A DNA stretch of 64,000 bases. Source: Hybos culiciformis (lineage: Eukaryota > Arthropoda > Insecta > Diptera > Hybotidae). How positions within the stretch are numbered: position 1 is the stretch's first letter; each line of letters starts with the position of its first letter. The notes beneath the pieces are model-generated. The model saw only the letters and a program-made list of their open reading frames with translations, searched no databases and had not been told where the DNA came from. The stretch covers positions 114,251,812-114,315,811 of the forward strand of contig OZ023273.1 in assembly GCA_964007475.1 (NCBI GenBank). The letters run 5' to 3'. Shown here in pieces: positions 23,651-36,800 of this stretch. The position numbers and the translations under genes were made by a program.

Positions 23651-23834
23651 GTAGAGTACAATTCAAATCACTTGACCAATCCGTTATGCAAAGCTTTCCC
23701 TTTCCATTACAAAATTCCATACAAAATTTAGGGGAAATTAAGAAAAAAGATCATGCAATTTTTTATAATAATTTTATTCAAATTTTACCGTCTCTTAAAA
23801 GCTCATTGGTCAAGTGATTTGAATCGAACTCTAC
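23651..23834. repeat. Inverted repeat, 30-bp arms, inside the MITE
   Basis: The arms at 23651-23680 and 23805-23834 (ATTCAAATCACTTGACCAAT and its complement at the core) match at about 28 of 30 positions, separated by about 124 bp of AT-rich sequence. It has the shape of a second, nested foldback element. Confidence 0.75.
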
Positions 23835-23957
23835 AAGAAATTTGAAAATATTGAAATTTAAATTTTTTTAATGCAATAGGCTAGAATTTGTTTTATTATT
23901 TCAAAATTTTGTCCGGTAATCTTTAAGATTTCATCTGGCAACCCTATTAATTAAGAG

Positions 23958-24066
23958 TTCTGTATACACAAAAATACATTGACACGAGTCAATACTTATA
24001 TCACGAGACCGAAGGTCGAGTGATATAAATTGACAAGTGTCAATGTATTTTTGTGTAAATACAGAA
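23958..24066. repeat. 109-bp foldback adjacent to the MITE
   Basis: This is an imperfect palindrome beginning TTCTGTATACACAAAAATAC at 23958 and ending with its complement at 24066. Inner stems are GTCAATACTTATATCAC against GTGATATAAATTGAC, with a small loop around CGAGACCGAAGGTCG. Mismatches are few. It starts three bases after the MITE's right target duplication. Confidence 0.85.
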
Positions 24067-24236
24067 CGAGTTGAATAACAAATTTTGTTTACATATCCAA
24101 TATACTGTTTTAATGCGTAGTTGCAAAGAGAGAATATTTTTTCTTCTCATTTTTTCTCATTTTTCTTTTGTATTTGGCTGTATTGAAATATTGTGAGAGA
24201 TATTATGTTTGTTTAGGTATAATATTCAATACGAAA

Positions 24237-24345
24237 CATCTAAATGATTTCATTATTTACGCTGATGCATCTAAATGATTTCATTATATACGCTGATGCA
24301 TCTAAATTTTTTCATTATTTACGCAGATGCATCTAAATGATTGCA
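24237..24345. repeat. 31-bp tandem repeat, about 3.5 copies
   Basis: Units start at 24237, 24268, 24299 and 24330. The consensus begins CATCTAAATGATTTCATTAT and ends TTACGCTGATG. Few substitutions separate the copies. Confidence 0.9.
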
Positions 24346-27300
24346 TGTGTATTGACGCATATAATACTCCATTTAGTGATCTAAATTCTATAGCACTAAA
24401 TACAACATAACGATCCCCAACGCATTAAATGTTTTTATGAGGTAAGTATACTGTAGTAAGAAGACCTATAATGTCATTAATACAGCTTTATAGATCATAA
24501 CATTTTAAATTCACATAGAAAATTCATTATCTATTATCCCGAATTTAAATTTATTTTTTTGGATTTAAAAAAAATTTCAATTAATAGAAATTCGCACTTG
24601 TTGTACAAAATTTCATTGAAAAACATTAAAATTATTAAATTGATGTTGCATACATAGATGTACAATAAACATAATAATAATGATGCTAGGAGTTATAGAA
24701 AGGTGTACATATATTATGTATATAGGTAAGTACATAATGTAATTTCTTTCATAATACACCAATACTGGAGTCTATAATTTATACAATAATCCACAAATAA
24801 TAAGTTTGTAAATTCAAAATATACTGTGAATTATATTACAAAGTATAATTTTCGCATATCGGCAATTTTTAACCCTATCGTCAATTTTGTATATTTTTTA
24901 AAACTTATTTAGTAAATTAAATTTATACAGTTTGCAAAACCACAAATAGTAATAATTGAAATTGAAAAAGTATTCAAATGTGGACCTTGAGTCTTCATAC
25001 CTAGAACTGATGAGTTATTATGTTAACCGAAACTGAACACTTCAACAGTAGATTTGTGATTGAATAACAACCAGACCTAATCTCAGGAGGCTTTATATTT
25101 TAATTTAATTTATACAAAACAAGAAGTTATAGTGCTCTAAATAAAATTTCACTCGTTAAAAAATTAATATGAGAAAGCAATTATATAGAGTTAAATATAT
25201 TTTACAGAGTTATTCCACTGTGGGTTAAAGATCTACATATGGTTTTTATTTTTCTTTTTTTGAATAAATCTATAGTGATTCGATGATAATGTTCAGTTCA
25301 TGAATATTTAAATCATACATGAACATTGATATCTTAGGGGTAAAAAAAAAAAATGTTTACAATATTATAATATTGAAACAAAATAATTTTTTTTTTATGA
25401 AAATAATTTGAAATAAAAGGTGAAAATTATAATGTTACCTTTATTGAAAAATGCTACCTGTATTTTCGAATATCAATAATTTTTGCCTTAAGGAATTTTC
25501 AAAAATAATTTTTATATCTGAATTGATTTCCTTTTGAAATATGTATAATATTAATTTTCAGATTTAATTTTATATGTACCTATACTATACGTTGAACATT
25601 ATATATATGAATAAGTATATTTTTCACATAGTAATAATATATGCTTGAAAGAAATAAAGATTAATTTTTGAATTCCTATACTTATGTCGTTCTATAAAAC
25701 CTTAATAATTTCAAAAACCTACTTATGAAATATTTAATTTTAATATCTAAAATTTATTTGCTCAACAATATTTTTATCAAGCTTTCACAGAACAACGTCC
25801 GCCGGCCACGCATATATATATTTTTTTTAGAAAATGTTTTAGAAATGTCTTCTCCCCAATCATCCAAAATATATTAAAACCTTGAGTATATATTTAAAAA
25901 ATGAAGTATTCCTCATTATAATTTTACCAGTTCAAATCATATAAATTAAAATGCCTAACAAAGAAATAAAATGTAATTCCCAAAGGTTTTTAAAAATGAT
26001 TTTTACGTTAATTGATTATTTTCTATAAATTAAGATATTGATCGTCATGAATTTTACTTAAAGCCTATTTTTTTTGTTTCTTAATATAAATTTAAATCGT
26101 GATTCATTTGCAGTCACGTGCGTAGAAAATTTGGCGCCATAAGCTTACAAAAAATATTGTTTTTTGTTAAGCCCGGTTTATTCGTTAGCACAGTAAGCAG
26201 AGTAAGAAGTTCTTAAAATTATTAATACAAAATTAGTTTTTATTTTGATAATTTAAAGTAATAAGAAATTAATGGTATTCACTTTTGATTTACTTCGACT
26301 AGTTTTATTTTTTTAATCTGTACTTGTAGAAATTTTTCCAGACGTGTTAGTGTTAAAGTATTCGACTTGTATGGGATATGTGATATGGCATCTATAGAGT
26401 ATATTCAATGCCAAAAGGTTAAAATGTCATAAAAATGTAAAGAAAATAAGGAAGAACAACAAAATATACAACTTGGATAAAAAAAGGCTCTGCATGGATT
26501 TGAAATAATATTAAAACATAGTCGGACATTAAGTCCTTTATAATTATAACTTCAGCGATATTGTCTTGAGACTTCTTTCGCCTCGTTTCTTCTCTACTAA
26601 TTTCTATGAAGAATTTCCTTTACTTCTACTGACAACGAGAATAAAAACTTATGAATACATAGTATATTTAAAAAACAATTTTATACAATTTTAAATAAAA
26701 ATGTGTAGATGAAAATCTTATGTTGACTAAGAAATTTCATTTAAGATGATATTATTGTTTTTATTTAGTAAAAAAAAACGCAATTGTAGCACGAATACAA
26801 GTGATATTACATTTAATTACAAATCGTTCAAGGTGTAATTATTTTGTTTTATATTTTGTTATAATATTTTTTTGATTTAATTCTATGATATATTTCTATT
26901 CTTTTAGGAGGTTGCTATATATGGTATTAATTTCATCATCACAATTTCATTGTAAACATTTAAAAGTTATATTGTTCTTCTACTATATATGAGAAAATAA
27001 TAAATAAATTTTTTGTTTTGCTATAAAAATTATATTTATTTATATTTTGTAATTCAAGATCTTAAAACATTAACTTCAATTAAAGTTTACTACCAAGGTG
27101 GTGTAGAATGGATGAAAATATGACTTCTTTTTCTTCATAAAGCTTTAATCTGCACTTTCACATGTTGTCAAAATATTTTTAAGAGTATGTAGTTAGCTCC
27201 TTCAATTAATATCAGATAATGTAATAATTATGTTGTAAGAAGATTTTATTCAGCTTCATCATTAAATTAAAATGATAGGTGATACATAGTTTCCAGGAAC

Positions 27301-30300
27301 ATATTATAATTTAGATAAATTTTTTTATAATTCAACCAATATGTTTGTAAAATCTGTATTAACTTCAATAGTATAATTTCCAAGACCATATTGTGTTGTA
27401 AAACTTAAAAGAATATTTTTTATCTTCTTGTGAAACCTAAGTTCAACAACTTTACCGAAAAATCTTATTTTTGGTTATTAACCATATAAGTTAAATGAAA
27501 TTGTCTATATTAAAAAACAAAAAACAAAAAAATAACATGAAAGAAAATATTAAAAGAATTTAATCCTTACCGATATATTTCTTGGAAATTTAAAAACTTT
27601 TTCTTCTTTCCAACTAACTCCAATCTGTATAGGTGTAATTAAAAGTTAAATGAAAAATTAAAATTTTCTAAAATAAAATTATATTTATTTTTTAAGTATA
27701 TAAAATTTCATAAAAAATATTTCATAAGCATATATCGTAGCTATATAATAATATAACTAACTCCTATACTTTTAATGTAAGGCCAATTTTATTTAAAGAA
27801 GAAAAAAATAAAATAAAATAAAATTTTTGATACACAAAATATTATAAATAAATTTTCATCAGAATGAAATTAGAACAATATTCTTAAATTCAAATATCCT
27901 TAAAGGCAAAACAAAAAAGGATAATAACATATACATACTTTTATTTTCATATTTTATATTTTTTGTTGTTTCAATCTTTTTGTTCCCCATATATACAAAG
28001 AATATCATATAATATGTTGTATGATAAAAAAAAAAATCCTTCTGTTCTTTATTTTAATGTAAAACAATCCTTTTATTATTCATTTTCTTTTAAAATTTAT
28101 ATGTTGCTTGCTTGAACAGAATATATACTATACACACATGTTATACATATATAACTTTTTGTTCTTATGATTTTTAGTACTTTAAGTACTTTGTGATAGT
28201 ATATAATATTGAAAGAAAATCCAGTAAACATAATATTAGGTAAATAAAGTGAAAAAAGAAAAAATGTTTCTTTTTTTTTTTTTGTTTTTAAAATTGGCCT
28301 AAATACATTTTAAGAACATTTTTTTTTTTTTTTATTCAAAAGTCCCTAGAGAAAAACTATATACAATTTATATTAAGTTTAAGTCAAAGTGAAAAGTATC
28401 TTAAAAAAAAGAAAAATGTAAAAAAAATAACAAAAAAACAAAAAAAAAATGTTTATGAAAAATCTCTATAAGCAGGGTAAAAAATTAAATTGATAAAATT
28501 TGATAGATAGATATTATATAATTCTGCAAAAAATATTATCCTTGCGGTGTTTTTAAAGTGTATTTAGAAGTATTTAAAGTTACTTTTTAAAATATGAAAT
28601 TTTCTAAATGTTTGAATTCGTATTATAATTTTTCGGTGTTTTAATCGAACAGCTTCATACTTTAGAATTTTTCCTAAACTGGACTCACAGAACATTGAAA
28701 TATTAGTTTGAGTTAAACAAGAAATTTAATTTGAAGACTGTACTACACACAGTTAATGATGTCCAGAAATAATTAAAATTAATAAAGTTTTCAAATTTCT
28801 GTTATAAGATCGAGACATTAAGAAGACTTTAATTTAAAGTAAAATAAATAAAAACAGAATTCTAATCTATTGTTGTAAGACTATTTATTTTTGACTGTTT
28901 AATCATAACTTGTTATATTTACTATTATAATATATATATTTCAATCTTATAATAAAAAAAAAACAAACAATAATAATGGATTTCTATCTAAACAACAATA
29001 TGAGCCCAAACAAATAAAACTGGATCCACTGTTGTTTATACATATATTTTATTGTTTTAATTTTAAGTTTTAAGAGTGAAAAAATAAGGATAAACAATAT
29101 TTTTAAAATAGACAATAAATGTAAAAAAAAAGGTATTTTTTTTTTGTTCCTCAGGACAATTGGATTTTAAATAGCTTTTTTTTCAAAGGATCATGGTATT
29201 TATGTACATAGGTATATAAATTTAGCGCTTTTCGGTAAATAATTTATAATGATTTTTTTTTGTGGCTCCCGGATAAATTTTAAATTCGTTTTTTTTTAAA
29301 TAATTCACCCGCACTCTATAAATTCAAATGTCTACTTATACAAACATTTAGCAATAGAGTAGGGAACAAAAAATTTAAAGGATTTTGATCAAAATTATGT
29401 CAAATATTTTTATTCAGGAATTTAAAAACTATATTATATTTTCGGTATATTAAAAGTATTGTACATTTATATCAAAAAATTATGTCCAGAAGAACTTTAT
29501 AAGTGTTTAGATGTTTAGAACAAAATTTATGTTTCGTCAAAATTTTTGTAGTCATCGACAAAAACTCCTTAAAGCTTTTAAATTGATTATTTCTCTTTTG
29601 TATTTTTTGTATATTTATTAAATTCCTTTTTCTAAAACAAAATCATGTAAAATACAAATAACAATTATTAAAAATAAAAAAAAGATTTTTTTTTTTTGTT
29701 ATTTATTATTGTTTGGTTAACAGCTGTCGCGTGTTTTATTCCCAAAAAAAAAAATAAAAATTAGCGAAAAATAACCCAGAAAAAAAAAAATAATAAAGTA
29801 TAGGTATAGATAGTGTGATAACATATTTTTAATTTATGCGGTCCCATGAATTCGGAATTTATCTGTGAAATACCAGAAACTGGTGGAAAACATAATTTTT
29901 AAAAGAAAAATTTATTACACTTCATATCTCTTTAATTTTCATTTTTTTTTTTATTCATTTTGCCATCAACAGATTATTCTATTCTCGTAAGTTGTAGACA
30001 AATTTACATTTGTACAAAATTGAGTGAAGCTACTTTATGTTGTGAAACTTATTTAATATAAAAGCTAGGTAGGAATGTGTCCCTACAGAGCTTTTAATGG
30101 ATTTAAGTAGACAATATTGAAAGGAGTTGTTTCAAGTTCAAGAGTTTGAAGAGATACCCATGATATGCTTAACATCTCAACTAGTACAATTTCTTTAAGT
30201 TTAATTAGGTATCTGTATGGTTGAAATTCTGAATTGAAAATATAGTGCCGAAATACTTTTTATATATATAATGATATGATCTGCAAAATCGAGTCAAAAA

Positions 30301-32273
30301 TAAACTTTAATAAATAAAATTAGATACATTGTATCTATATTAAGTATCCGCCGTAGGAACAATATGTTTCGTAAACTTTATCAACAGGAAAAAAAAAAAG
30401 TTGACAAGAATCTACAGTTGTTTACAACTTCAAAAAAAAAATTTAAATCACGAAAAAAAAAAAAAAATATTAACAATAAAAAAATTTTCGTCTGTGGATG
30501 GATTTAATATTATGAATATAATATGTTTTATTTTTATATACTTATGAACAAAAAAAAAAGAAGATAATAATAATAATAATAACAATAATAAAGGATTATT
30601 ATTATTATTTACTCTTCAAAAACATATTTTTTGTGCTTTTTTTTGTTTTTTATTTATAAATTAACAACAAAAATACGTTTTTATTATTTTTTGTTTTTAC
30701 TGCGGGATGTTCATTTTCATTTTTACTATGTTGTACTATGCTGATAATATGTGAAAACAGCAATATCTGCAATCTTGGTATTTTATTCATACAATGGCAA
30801 CATTTTCTTTTTTTTTCGCTTTTTTTAAGATACTTATATATATTTTTAACAGATTAAATTAATAATTATTAAAAAATAAAAATATGTAATAATTAAATGA
30901 ATATTTCAAAATTGTATCAAAAAATAATTTTGTGCATTTTTGAATTATTTGCATTTATTTTTATCTTATTTTATTTTAACTCGACAAAATTTATTAACAA
31001 AAAAAAATACGTTCTGTTTAAATAAAAGTAAATCAAATGGAAATAATAAAAAGATGAAAAAAAAAAGAAATAAAAAATTTTCCATTTAATACACTTTAAT
31101 CGAGTTTCTGATTCGTATATATGGTTTATATAATGAGGAAATTTTTTTGGTTTTATTATTTTCAAATTATGAATCGAAAATTCTTTTTTTAACTTATTTA
31201 TTTGTTTTTTCATATACGATAATGATTAACATACACACAGAATTTCATTCACTTTAATTTTTGTCCTCAAATTAAAAATATGCGCGCAATTTTTTGTTTC
31301 ACCAAAATCACGTAGAAATCCAATAATTTTTTTTACTTAATTATTTTTTGATAATTAAAATAGCCTGTAAACTTTAACATAATTTTAAAAAAAAGAAAAT
31401 CTTTAAAATAATTTTATTTTCCATTTTCGCAAAAATATCTTTAAATTTTCTACGTTTTAAAATTAGCTAATCCTGTTTTGGTTTATGTTCCAAGTAGAGC
31501 ACACGTTATAATTGCACCAGTTAAAAAGTTCCTATCCATTGATTGGAAGTAAATTTTCAGCTTTACGTTAGTTTAGTTCAAAATGTAAAAAATACGTTTC
31601 TCCTGAATTTTCGCATTAAAAAAAGAAAATACACAAGTAAACTTTTTTTGTGTCATTCAAATATCTAGATATACCATGTATTTGAATTATATATGTATTT
31701 AATTTTGAATTATATATATGGCAAGTAGAAGTATTAAATTTTTAATACCCAACTCTTGCTATTATCCTTGCTAGGACATGATTTTTGAAAATTTTCCATC
31801 TGCTTTCTTTTTTTAAATAACAACTTTAAATTTATAAATTCAATAACATTTTATTGCTTATTAAAATAAAAAATAAAAAAAAATTTTCATCATCACCACC
31901 TCTTGATAACTTAATTTAATTAATTTATTTTCGTTTTTTTTTTTTAAATGAATGTGCTTGACAATTTAAATATTCTCGACATGTTCTTGTCCTCCTCACT
32001 TAAAAAATAATAATTTAAAAAATAAAAATTACATTTTTTCTGTTTTGTAATTAAATTTTCCTCTCATACATTTTACATAAATTTTATTAAGTTTCTTCTT
32101 TTTTTTTTTTTGTTTATCTATCAAACACAGAAATATGGAAAATTAAAACCTTAAAGGTAAATTCCTACAATTTTATTAATAAATTTTGATATAAAATATA
32201 AAATTTATTATTATTATTTTTGATTTTCAATTTTCTTCTTATACCACAATAATGGTATTGTAAACAGAAATTG
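24346..32273. other. Intergenic, nothing recognised
   Basis: AT-rich sequence with long poly-A/T runs and an (AAT)n/(ATT)n pair near 30563-30609 that can fold back. No exon or RNA gene was supported; the frame at 30971-31213 on the - strand is low-complexity. Confidence 0.5.
30563..30609. repeat. (AAT)n followed by (ATT)n
   Basis: A run of AAT units with one interruption is followed after a few bases by ATT units, giving a small self-complementary microsatellite. Confidence 0.8.
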
Positions 32274-32500
32274 TAAGTACTACCATTGATTAAGAATATA
32301 TAAAGATAATGAACTTCATCGTATTTTTGGTATTTTTAGTAAAACGAAATAAAATACATTCGAAATATTGATAATTATCAGTATATTAACAGTATTTTAT
32401 TTTGTTTTACTAACTCCTTCGAATAAAAATACAAAAAAAAAACATGTTGTATGAAATTGATAATCATTTTAGTATTCTTAATCAATGCTACTACCTATAT
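32274..32500. repeat. Diverged long inverted repeat (old foldback)
   Basis: The left arm has TAAGTACTACCATTGATTAA, then TTCATCGTATTTTTGGTATTTTT and AGTAAAACGAAATAAAATAC. The right arm, reverse-complemented, has TAGGTAGTAGCATTGATTAA, then TTTCATACAAC, GTATTTTTATTCG and AGTAAAACAAAATAAAATAC in the same order. Mismatches and small indels are spread along it, so it is older than the hairpin at 10 kb. No terminal duplication was identified. Confidence 0.7.
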
Positions 32501-33040
32501 AGTAATAATAGTCTCTTATTATGTTTTCAAAAAAAAAACATTATTATTATTATCCTCATTCAAGGCAAATATAATGTTCTTATATGTTATGTGTTTGTTT
32601 AATTATATACAAACATATATATAGTTTTCTCAGTTATATGCATTATAATATCTTTTATATTTTTCAAAATAAGTGCATATAAATTCACTGAAATGACCAA
32701 AATATTTGTATTTTACTACTTATATGGTCAGTTTGGAAAATGTTTATTTAACAACAATGCACTCTTATAAATTTGTCTAGGTCTACTACTATGCATATAT
32801 GAATATCAAATTTTATGAAAATGCAATTACAGATTAATATTAAAAGGAGCAAATATTTTGAGTCTTTGAACTTTTAAAAGTATACAACAAAGATTATTTT
32901 ATATAATAATTCAGATAAATTAATTGTATACAATATGTTTAATGTTTTTGTATATAAAATATTTAAGCATTTGCATTTATTACACTTTGCGAGAATATTT
33001 TCTAAATTTTCGCTTTCAAGGGTGACACTTAATTTAAAAA

Positions 33041-33083
33041 AAGTTTATTAATCTATTATGGAAAGTTTATTAATCTATTATGG
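33041..33083. repeat. Tandem duplication, 22-bp period
   Basis: AAGTTTATTAATCTATTATG occurs twice in a row, directly left of the inverted-repeat element starting at 33112. Confidence 0.9.
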
Positions 33084-33111
33084 ATCAGGATCATCTACAT
33101 TTATGTATATG

Positions 33112-33863
33112 CTACACAGAAAAAAATTTGCTCGTACTAATAACTAAATAATTCGTTAAAATCAACGAAAAATTCGTTATTTTGGCTACAACGAACATTT
33201 CGTTGAAAAAAGCTCGTAGTTCGTTAAAAAAGTTCGTTATACCTCAAAACCAAAAACCTTTCAAATTCTTCAGCAAAAACACCGCAAATACGAAAGAAAA
33301 ATTTTACTAGACTAAATTTTTTTTTTTATTTATTTAATTTTTTATTTATTTCTTTTTTATTTTTTATTTTAATTTTTTTTTTATTTTTTTTTTTATTTAT
33401 TTATTTATTTTTTTTTTTTTTTAATTTTTTTTTAAATTTTTTTTTATTTTTTTTTTTATTTATTAATTTTTTTTATTTATGTTTCTATTTTTATTATTTA
33501 TTTTTTAAATTTTTTTATTTAATTTTTTTTTAATAATTTTTTTTATGCCCGCTTGTGGCTTCGAACCACTGTCCTAAACATTGCAATCCATCAACTCTGC
33601 CACTGAGCTATGAACTAAATTTACGGCAATGTGTAAAATGGAAAATATAAGTTCTGTATGGATTGAAATTTTTGTTTCCCGTATTTAACGATAACGAACT
33701 TTTTTAACGAGTACTAAAAATGAAAAAAAAGGTTCGTAATAGAAAATAAACGAAATTTAAGTTACAAAAACGTATTTATTCATTATTTTTCGTTATCTTA
33801 ACGAGAATGTCATTAACGAACTTTTTTGGCGTAATGAGTACGAGCAAATTTTTTTCTGTGTAG
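33112..33863. mobile_element. MITE-like element with perfect 27-bp TIRs
   Basis: The terminal repeats 33112-33138 (starting CTACACAGAAAAAAATTTGC) and 33837-33863 are perfect reverse complements. Subterminal regions on both sides carry many TTCGTT/AACGAA hexamers, including an inverted copy of CGTTAAAAAAGTTCGTTAT at about 33221 and 33690. The centre is a T/A-rich tract plus a tRNA-like head. No clear target duplication is visible next to the ends, so the superfamily is undetermined. There is no coding frame. Confidence 0.8.
33310..33630 (-). mobile_element. tRNA-like SINE-type insert with long A-rich tail
   Basis: On the - strand a tRNA-like head (about 33630 down to 33545) shows box A TAGCTCAGTGG and box B-like GGTTCGAAGCC, with a paired T stem (GTGG/CCAC) and an ATTGCAA anticodon-loop-like segment. 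It is followed by GCGGGCAT and then about 230 bp of A-rich (AAAT)-like sequence, as expected for a retroposed tail. It differs from the SINE-like copies at 6.9-9.4 kb. It is not a convincing working tRNA because the acceptor ends do not pair. Confidence 0.6.
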
Positions 33864-36800
33864 GTTTAAGATTACTGGGACTTTTTATAATAATTCTTAA
33901 TCAAGCCTTTACCTAACTTATGGTAGCATCCCACTCATATTTTATTAACTAAATATTGATAGCTTTGCTTGCTATTAAATATCTTTATATACAGACATAC
34001 CATTACAATTAATTGAAAACATGTTTAATTATACTTTTAGTCTTAAAAATGGATTTTGAGAACAAAACTAAAAAAAAAAAAAAAAAAAAAAATTTCAACA
34101 AATTAATCATCCCTAGCTATATTAAGAGATGAATCAAATTTGTTAGCTTTTCTACTAAAATTTCGATTCACTTTTAATTACATTTACTCTACTTGCGAAT
34201 GAAATTTTCTATTCTAATTAATAGCAAATAATGTGGTAATTTCTCTATATATAAATGCTTTACTGTATATGTACGTATACATACATGTTAAACAATATAA
34301 TACATCTATATTTTTATTAATTCCTAAGTGAATTCAGAATTGTTGTTATTCAAACAGAGAACCAAAAAAACCGTAAAATATTAAATCTCATTTTTAATCT
34401 TCCAGAGTGACAATTAAATTGACCAAATTTAATGGTCTGGTTGTTATAGAAAATTCATTTTTCAATATTTTATTATCGTTGGTTTTATAGGTATGTGTTT
34501 TTTATAGGTATATTTCCAGTTTTTATAAAATCTTTGCGATAAACAAGTTTAAATTTATTTTTTTAAATGTAAAATTTTGTTTGCCCAACTGAAATTTAAA
34601 TTTCCAAATGAATCCATAAAAGTCAGCATTACAAGGCATTCATCAACTTGAAAAATTAGGTCAGTTTTTTCACTTCAAATTCAAGCCTTTTGAAAGCTTA
34701 TAATATTTTTTGTTTTATTGAGATAAATAATTTATTTTTTTTTAAATAAAATTAAAAAAAAGAAAAAAATTATAACATTTGACTTCAAAAACATGAATCA
34801 TATAATATAATAAAATCATTGAGTCATAAATGAATTTTAAATAATAACTTAATATTTCCCCTTCATGAGGGAAAACCATCGTACCGAGAAAGATTAATAT
34901 TTAATTAAGAAATTAATGATATAAATGAATTCATTTTTAATATTATATTATTTATGAGAATTTTTCATACATGAACTGGATTGGGCTTTATTTAAGAAAC
35001 TATAGTCAATTTTAGAAGTGAATGTTCCTGGCATATCGTTATTATACAGGTTTAAGAAATTTTAAGCATCATATTGTGGAACAACTTCGTCTATATGGAA
35101 TAATAAACTTTTTGGGTCGTTAGACGTTCTAATTTTAGTTTTAATTATAAAATTCATTCAATATATTAAGACGTACCAAAAAACCTGAACAACACTGAAT
35201 ATTGAAATAAAATTTGATCTTCCCGACATATACTTCAAAATTAAAATAAAGTTTGTTGAGAACAATATATAATGTTCTTTTTGAAATAAATCTACATCTT
35301 TTAACATATACCTGTATAATAAACCTATATATAAATGAAGTATAACTAAAAAGTTGAAAATATTAAAAATACATTTGTATGCATACAACATACGTACATC
35401 ATATAAAAACATTAATATTTTATGTTATATTTAATAATTTAATACTTAACCAAAAATTTCTTTGTCATATTTTCCTCATTTTGCTATATATTTATAATAT
35501 ATATAGTACATATATACTTGTTCAGAGAAAATAATCATTGAAGCATAAATATTTCCTACGATGTATTACAACACTATTTTTCCTCATTTTTTTTTATTTT
35601 TACAGAAATCAATCTTTATAGTTTAGAAATAATTTGGGTGCGGAGGTTCTTGTCGTCTTTCACAAGAATAAAAAATAAAATAAATGTATAATATTTAAAA
35701 ACAGAAATAACTAATTTTCTGCATCAATGGAATCTGTCAATTATAATTACATTATTAACCAAAAACTGAGTGTGACTACTTTACTTAGGTCCTCCTAAGC
35801 ATTATTTTATTTTAAAAAAGAATCATGAATGTTGTTGAGTTCGTTTTTGAAATATCATACACTATTAAAGCTTACGAGTAATATTTTATTATAGTCCAAA
35901 AAACGATATCGTCGTAATTCTTGAAATTAATTACTTTAACGTGTTATCGTTTCTTGAACCTTAACAAAAAGTATACTTAAAAATCGATTCTTTTTAAAAA
36001 AAAATTGTAACTTTTTACTTGATAAACCAAGAGCTCTTAGTTCGATTGGAAATATAAAATTTGAAATAAATCTAATATAACATGTGAACTTCGCAGCAGA
36101 CATCACAACCTTTTTACTAACTACAAATAATTCATTATTATTCAGTCATATTTTTTGCCATCAATAAAACTAAGTTTTAAGTAAGTTAAAAGTTAGTTTG
36201 TTAGTTTTTTTTGAAGAGAAGTGTACCTACACCAACAAAATTTCTTAAACAACATAAATTCAAAGAGTTACTTAGAGAGAACACTTTTATATAGAAAATA
36301 TTTTTTTCACATTCTTCTGCCTTATTTAACTACCATGAAAATTTCAAATAAGAAAATGTTCATTATAGAATTTAACTTTAATAACATCAGTTATAATAAA
36401 ATTAAAGTGAAATTTAATTAATTTTCAAAAGAAATTTATTTCAAAAAGATCTTTTATAAGGTAGCAATTTTGATGTTGAAGAAAGATAATGTATCTGAAA
36501 GATATTATTGAACTAATTAAAATGTTTTGATAGGAAAGAGGGTTAATTTATTAAATTCATTATATTGACTGTTAAATGTTCCATAAATTTCAAAAAGAAA
36601 AAATTATGAAGAAAAAAAAAAAACATAATATACCTAGTTAAATAATATCTATATGAATCGTATACATAATAATATATAATATTTATTAGAAAGTATTTCA
36701 TGAACAAAGTGATGGAATTTAATAATTTTTTTTAGGATGATAAAATAATTAATTGTTAACAATATTAGAATAAATTTTTGGAAGAAGCCTTGTAACGTCT

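Larger units (their letters stand above)
23393..23946. mobile_element. 554-bp hAT-type MITE with 8-bp TSD
   Basis: The termini are a 12-bp perfect inverted repeat, TAGGGTTGCCAG (23393-23404) and CTGGCAACCCTA (23935-23946). They are flanked on both sides by TTAATTAA (23385-23392 and 23947-23954), an 8-bp duplication typical of hAT elements. The duplicated octamer is itself palindromic and AT-rich. Subterminal GTCCGGT/ACCGGAC motifs occur near 23409-23480 and 23911. There is no coding capacity. Two further inverted repeats lie inside. Confidence 0.85.

Noticed and set aside
33545..33630. Functional tRNA-Cys/Ala gene on the - strand
   Set aside because: The T stem pairs and an ATTGCAA loop is present, but the acceptor ends do not match and an A-rich tail follows, so a retroposed tRNA-like head is more likely.
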